From: Phytoactinopolyspora halotolerans
GTDB lineage: Bacteria > Actinomycetota > Actinomycetes > Jiangellales > Jiangellaceae
DNA: 64,000 nucleotides
NCBI RefSeq assembly: GCF_010550675.1
Contig: NZ_JAAGOA010000024.1
Span: 54,678 to 118,677, forward strand
Reading direction: 5' to 3'
The notes under the pieces were generated by a model, which was given only the letters and a program-made list of their open reading frames with translations, did not search any database and was not told where the DNA came from. Shown piece by piece: positions 61,772 to 64,000 of the stretch; the first letter of the stretch is position 1, and every line of letters starts with the position of its first letter. A program made the position numbers and the translations under genes.

Positions 61772-63790
61772 ATGAGCGAAACGGCTCCGTACGGGTCCTG
61801 GCGGTCGTCGATCGACGCCGATCTGGTCGCGGAGGATCATGGCCGGCCGGCCTGGGTCAGCGTGTACGGCACTCAGCAGCCGTGGTGGATCCAGCGGATG
61901 CCGGCGGAGGGCGGCCGGATGGCGCTGCTGCGCCAAGGCGCCGAAGGTGCAGAGGTGGTGCTGCCGGCCCCGTGGAACGTCCGCAGCCGGGTGCACGAGT
62001 ACGGCGGACGCCCGTACCTGCTGGTGCCCGGCGAACCGGAGCCGATCGTGGTCTTCTCCGAGTTCTCCGACCAGCGTCTCTACCGGTTCCAGCCGGATGT
62101 GGACGTACGGCCGTCGCCGTTGACCCCGGAGCCGGAGCGTGCCTCGGGCCTGCGCTACGTCGAACCGATCCTCGGCCCGGGCGCGCGCGAGGTGTGGTGC
62201 ATCCGCGAGGAGCTCACCGGCCCGCACCCGACAGACGTACGGCGCGCGATCGTCGCCGTCCCGCTCGATGGCTCGGCGGCGTCCGACGCCGCGGGGGTCC
62301 GGACCGTCCTTGCCGACCGGCACTTCCTCGCCTGCCCGCGTCGCTCACCGGATGGCCGGTGGCTCTCCTGGATCGGGTGGGACCATCCGTCGATGCCGTG
62401 GGACTCCACCGAGCTGCGGATCGCCCCGATCGAGGACGACGGCGACGGACGACCGGTGGCGGGTGCGCCGGCGCGCGTCGCGGGCGGCCCGGATGAGGCG
62501 GTCGTCCAGGCGGAGTGGGAGAGCTCCGGCGACGCGTTGCTCTACGTGTCCGACCCGAGCGGGTGGTGGAATCTGCACCGGGTCGAGATCGGAGCGGACG
62601 GTAAGCCGGACGGTCCCGGGGTCAACCTGTGCCCGCGGGAGGAAGAGTTCGGCGGCGCGTTATGGCAGCTGGGCATGGAGTGGTTCGTCCCGGCCGGTGC
62701 GGGCACCGTCGCCGTCATCCATGGGCGTGCGTCGACGCGGCTGAGCATGCTGGACACGGCGTCGGGCGAGCTGCTTCCGGTGGCTGACGACCACACCGAG
62801 TGGGCGCCCACCCTGGCGGCCCGCGCCGGCTCCGTCTACGGCGTCGCGGGTGGTCACGACCGGCCGTATCAGCTGATGGCCGTCGGCACGGTGGCCCGGG
62901 GAGCGATCGCGCTCACCGACCCGGCGCCGGTGCGGGTCGACGACGGACACCTGCCGCGGCCCGAGGCGCGCACGTTCCGGGCCGACGACGGCCATGAGAT
63001 CCATGCGAACCTGTACCCGCCGCGCAACGACGGGTTCTCCGCGTCGGACGGGGAGCTGCCGCCCTACGTGGTTTTCGTGCACGGCGGGCCGACGAGCCGG
63101 GCGCCGATGGTGCATGACCTGGAGGTGGCCTACTTCACCAGCCGCGGGATCGGCGTCGTCGAGGTCAACTACGGCGGCTCGACCGGGCACGGGCGGGAGT
63201 ATCGGAACCGGTTGCGGCAGAGCTGGGGCGTCGTCGACGTGGAGGACAGCGCGGCGGTGGCGCGGGCCCTGGTCGACGAGGGCCTGGCCGACCCGCAGCG
63301 GCTGGCGATCCGCGGTGGCAGCGCGGGAGGCTGGACCACCGCCGCGGCGTTGGTCTTCACCGACGCGTTCCGCTGCGGCGTCATCATGTACCCGATCCTC
63401 GACCTCGCCGGATGGCGGACCGGGGAGACTCACGACTTCGAGTCGCAATATCTGGAGAGTCTCGTCGGACCATGGCCGCAGGTGGAACAGCGCTACCGGG
63501 AGCGCTCGCCGATGAGCCATCCGGAGCGGGTGACGGCGCCGTTCCTGCTCCTGCAGGGCTTGGAGGACGAGATCTGCCCGCCGGTGCAGGCGGAGCGGTT
63601 CGTGGCGGCGATGTCCGGCCGGGATGTTCCGCACGCCTACCTGACCTTCGATGGCGAGCAGCACGGCTTCCGCAAGAGGGAGACGATCGTCGCCGCGATC
63701 CAGGCCGAATTGTCCCTCTACGCCCAGGTCTTCGACTTCGCCCCCACCGACAACCTCCCCCCGCTCTCCCTCACCGACCACCACACCTAA
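61772..63790 (+). CDS. S9 family prolyl oligopeptidase-like peptidase
   Basis: 672 aa. N-terminal beta-propeller (about 20-390) and C-terminal alpha/beta hydrolase with nucleophile Ser517 in RGGSAGGWTT, Asp in LQGLEDEICPP and His in DGEQHGF. The ATG at 61772 follows GAGGTGG by 7 bases and starts MSETAPYGSW as homologues do; a GTG at 61736 overlapping the M20 stop is in frame. Likely degrades peptides imported or released in the cytoplasm; possibly cooperates with the M20 enzyme. Confidence 0.93.
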   Translation: MSETAPYGSWRSSIDADLVAEDHGRPAWVSVYGTQQPWWIQRMPAEGGRMALLRQGAEGAEVVLPAPWNVRSRVHEYGGRPYLLVPGEPEPIVVFSEFSDQRLYRFQPDVDVRPSPLTPEPERASGLRYVEPILGPGAREVWCIREELTGPHPTDVRRAIVAVPLDGSAASDAAGVRTVLADRHFLACPRRSPDGRWLSWIGWDHPSMPWDSTELRIAPIEDDGDGRPVAGAPARVAGGPDEAVVQAEWESSGDALLYVSDPSGWWNLHRVEIGADGKPDGPGVNLCPREEEFGGALWQLGMEWFVPAGAGTVAVIHGRASTRLSMLDTASGELLPVADDHTEWAPTLAARAGSVYGVAGGHDRPYQLMAVGTVARGAIALTDPAPVRVDDGHLPRPEARTFRADDGHEIHANLYPPRNDGFSASDGELPPYVVFVHGGPTSRAPMVHDLEVAYFTSRGIGVVEVNYGGSTGHGREYRNRLRQSWGVVDVEDSAAVARALVDEGLADPQRLAIRGGSAGGWTTAAALVFTDAFRCGVIMYPILDLAGWRTGETHDFESQYLESLVGPWPQVEQRYRERSPMSHPERVTAPFLLLQGLEDEICPPVQAERFVAAMSGRDVPHAYLTFDGEQHGFRKRETIVAAIQAELSLYAQVFDFAPTDNLPPLSLTDHHT

Positions 63791-63878
63791 ATGATCATGT
63801 GAAGTGGGTTTTCTCCAGCACTACCATGTCTGCAGGCATGGTAGTGCACGAAGAAACCCACTTCACATGATCATTTAG
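63787..63878. terminator. 92-nt two-stem hairpin overlapping the S9 stop codon
   Basis: Outer arms of 25 bp (63787-63811 with 63854-63878) are perfect and contain ATGATCATG; a symmetric 6+6 internal loop separates them from an inner 11-bp stem (63818-63828 with 63837-63847). The S9 stop TAA (63788-63790) is in the left arm. It lies tail-to-tail between the S9 gene and the transposase end, so it may stop transcription from both sides. Confidence 0.7.
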
Positions 63879-63901
63879 GGCTCTCCGTCCCGATCCGTGG
63901 G

Positions 63902-64000
63902 TTAGCGGCCGGGGAGGGCGGGGCGGTATCCGCCGAGGGCGAGCATGGCCAGGGCGATGAGGGCGTGGGGGTCTTTGAAGCCGTAGGCGGTGCGGGTGAT
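63902..64000 (-). mobile_element. C-terminal end of a probable transposase
   Basis: The minus strand encodes 32 residues ending at TAA (63902-63904): ITRTAYGFKDPHALIALAM then LALGGYRPALPGR. This matches from memory the tail of actinobacterial IS transposases (ISL3-like). The remainder is outside the window, so family and intactness are open; no inverted terminal repeat could be located. Confidence 0.65.

Overview
The window is high-GC actinobacterial DNA: GTG and TTG starts are frequent, stop/start overlaps of the GTGA/ATGA type are common, and the gene set is the conserved actinobacterial replication, translation and secretion backbone (recG-rsmD-coaD-sepIVA-yceD-rpmF-rnc-mutM-smc-ftsY-ffh-rpsP-khpA-rimM-trmD-rplS-lepB-rnhB-DUF2469-yraN-comM-dprA-xerC-M23-rpsB-tsf-pyrH-frr-cdsA-rlmN). 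From memory the overall style resembles Jiangellales-type soil or halotolerant actinomycetes, but that placement is only an inference. No rRNA, tRNA, CRISPR array or prophage was seen.

Layout. 1-7500: DNA repair and translation genes ending in a classical T-tailed terminator. 7800-17200: smc, then a large AfsR/SARP-type regulator facing a two-gene ABC exporter whose promoter region is full of direct repeats. 17200-22800: a small membrane protein, ftsY, a CsbD stress protein, a HhH glycosylase-like protein, ffh and an amidohydrolase; the amt-glnB-glnD genes often found between ftsY and ffh are not there. 22800-23850: a 60-nt perfect inverted repeat and an ArsR-type regulator with a clear operator and leaderless promoter. 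23850-32020: the rpsP to dprA translation, secretion and competence run.

32020-52500 is the accessory part, in blocks inserted between the conserved genes dprA, xerC, the M23 peptidase and rpsB. Block 1 (32066-38489) is a GntR-controlled operon of a lactonase-like metallo-beta-lactamase, a hydroxyacid-oxoacid transhydrogenase, an FmdB zinc ribbon and a YdiJ-type FAD/Fe-S dehydrogenase. Together these could form a redox cycle opening a gamma-lactone and oxidising 4-hydroxybutyrate by way of D-2-hydroxyglutarate. Block 2 (39505-44977) holds two vapBC-type modules (one toxin frameshifted), a LysR-cupin-SDR cluster, a decayed multicopper oxidase and a small protein resembling the glutamyl-tRNA reductase dimerisation domain. 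Block 3 (46490-52450) is a five-gene peptide ABC importer whose gene junctions carry a 99-bp repeat.

52500-64000 returns to the backbone (rpsB to rlmN), then an unusual DivIVA-repeat/VOC fusion, an M20 and an S9 peptidase, and the C-terminal end of a probable transposase at the window edge.

Two themes run through the window. First, several housekeeping proteins (RNase III, SMC, DprA, RlmN, an SDR, OppC) carry short in-frame tandem repeats in tails or loops. Second, many intergenic regions hold long perfect hairpins, two of which start on the stop codon of the preceding gene and share an ATGATCATG core.
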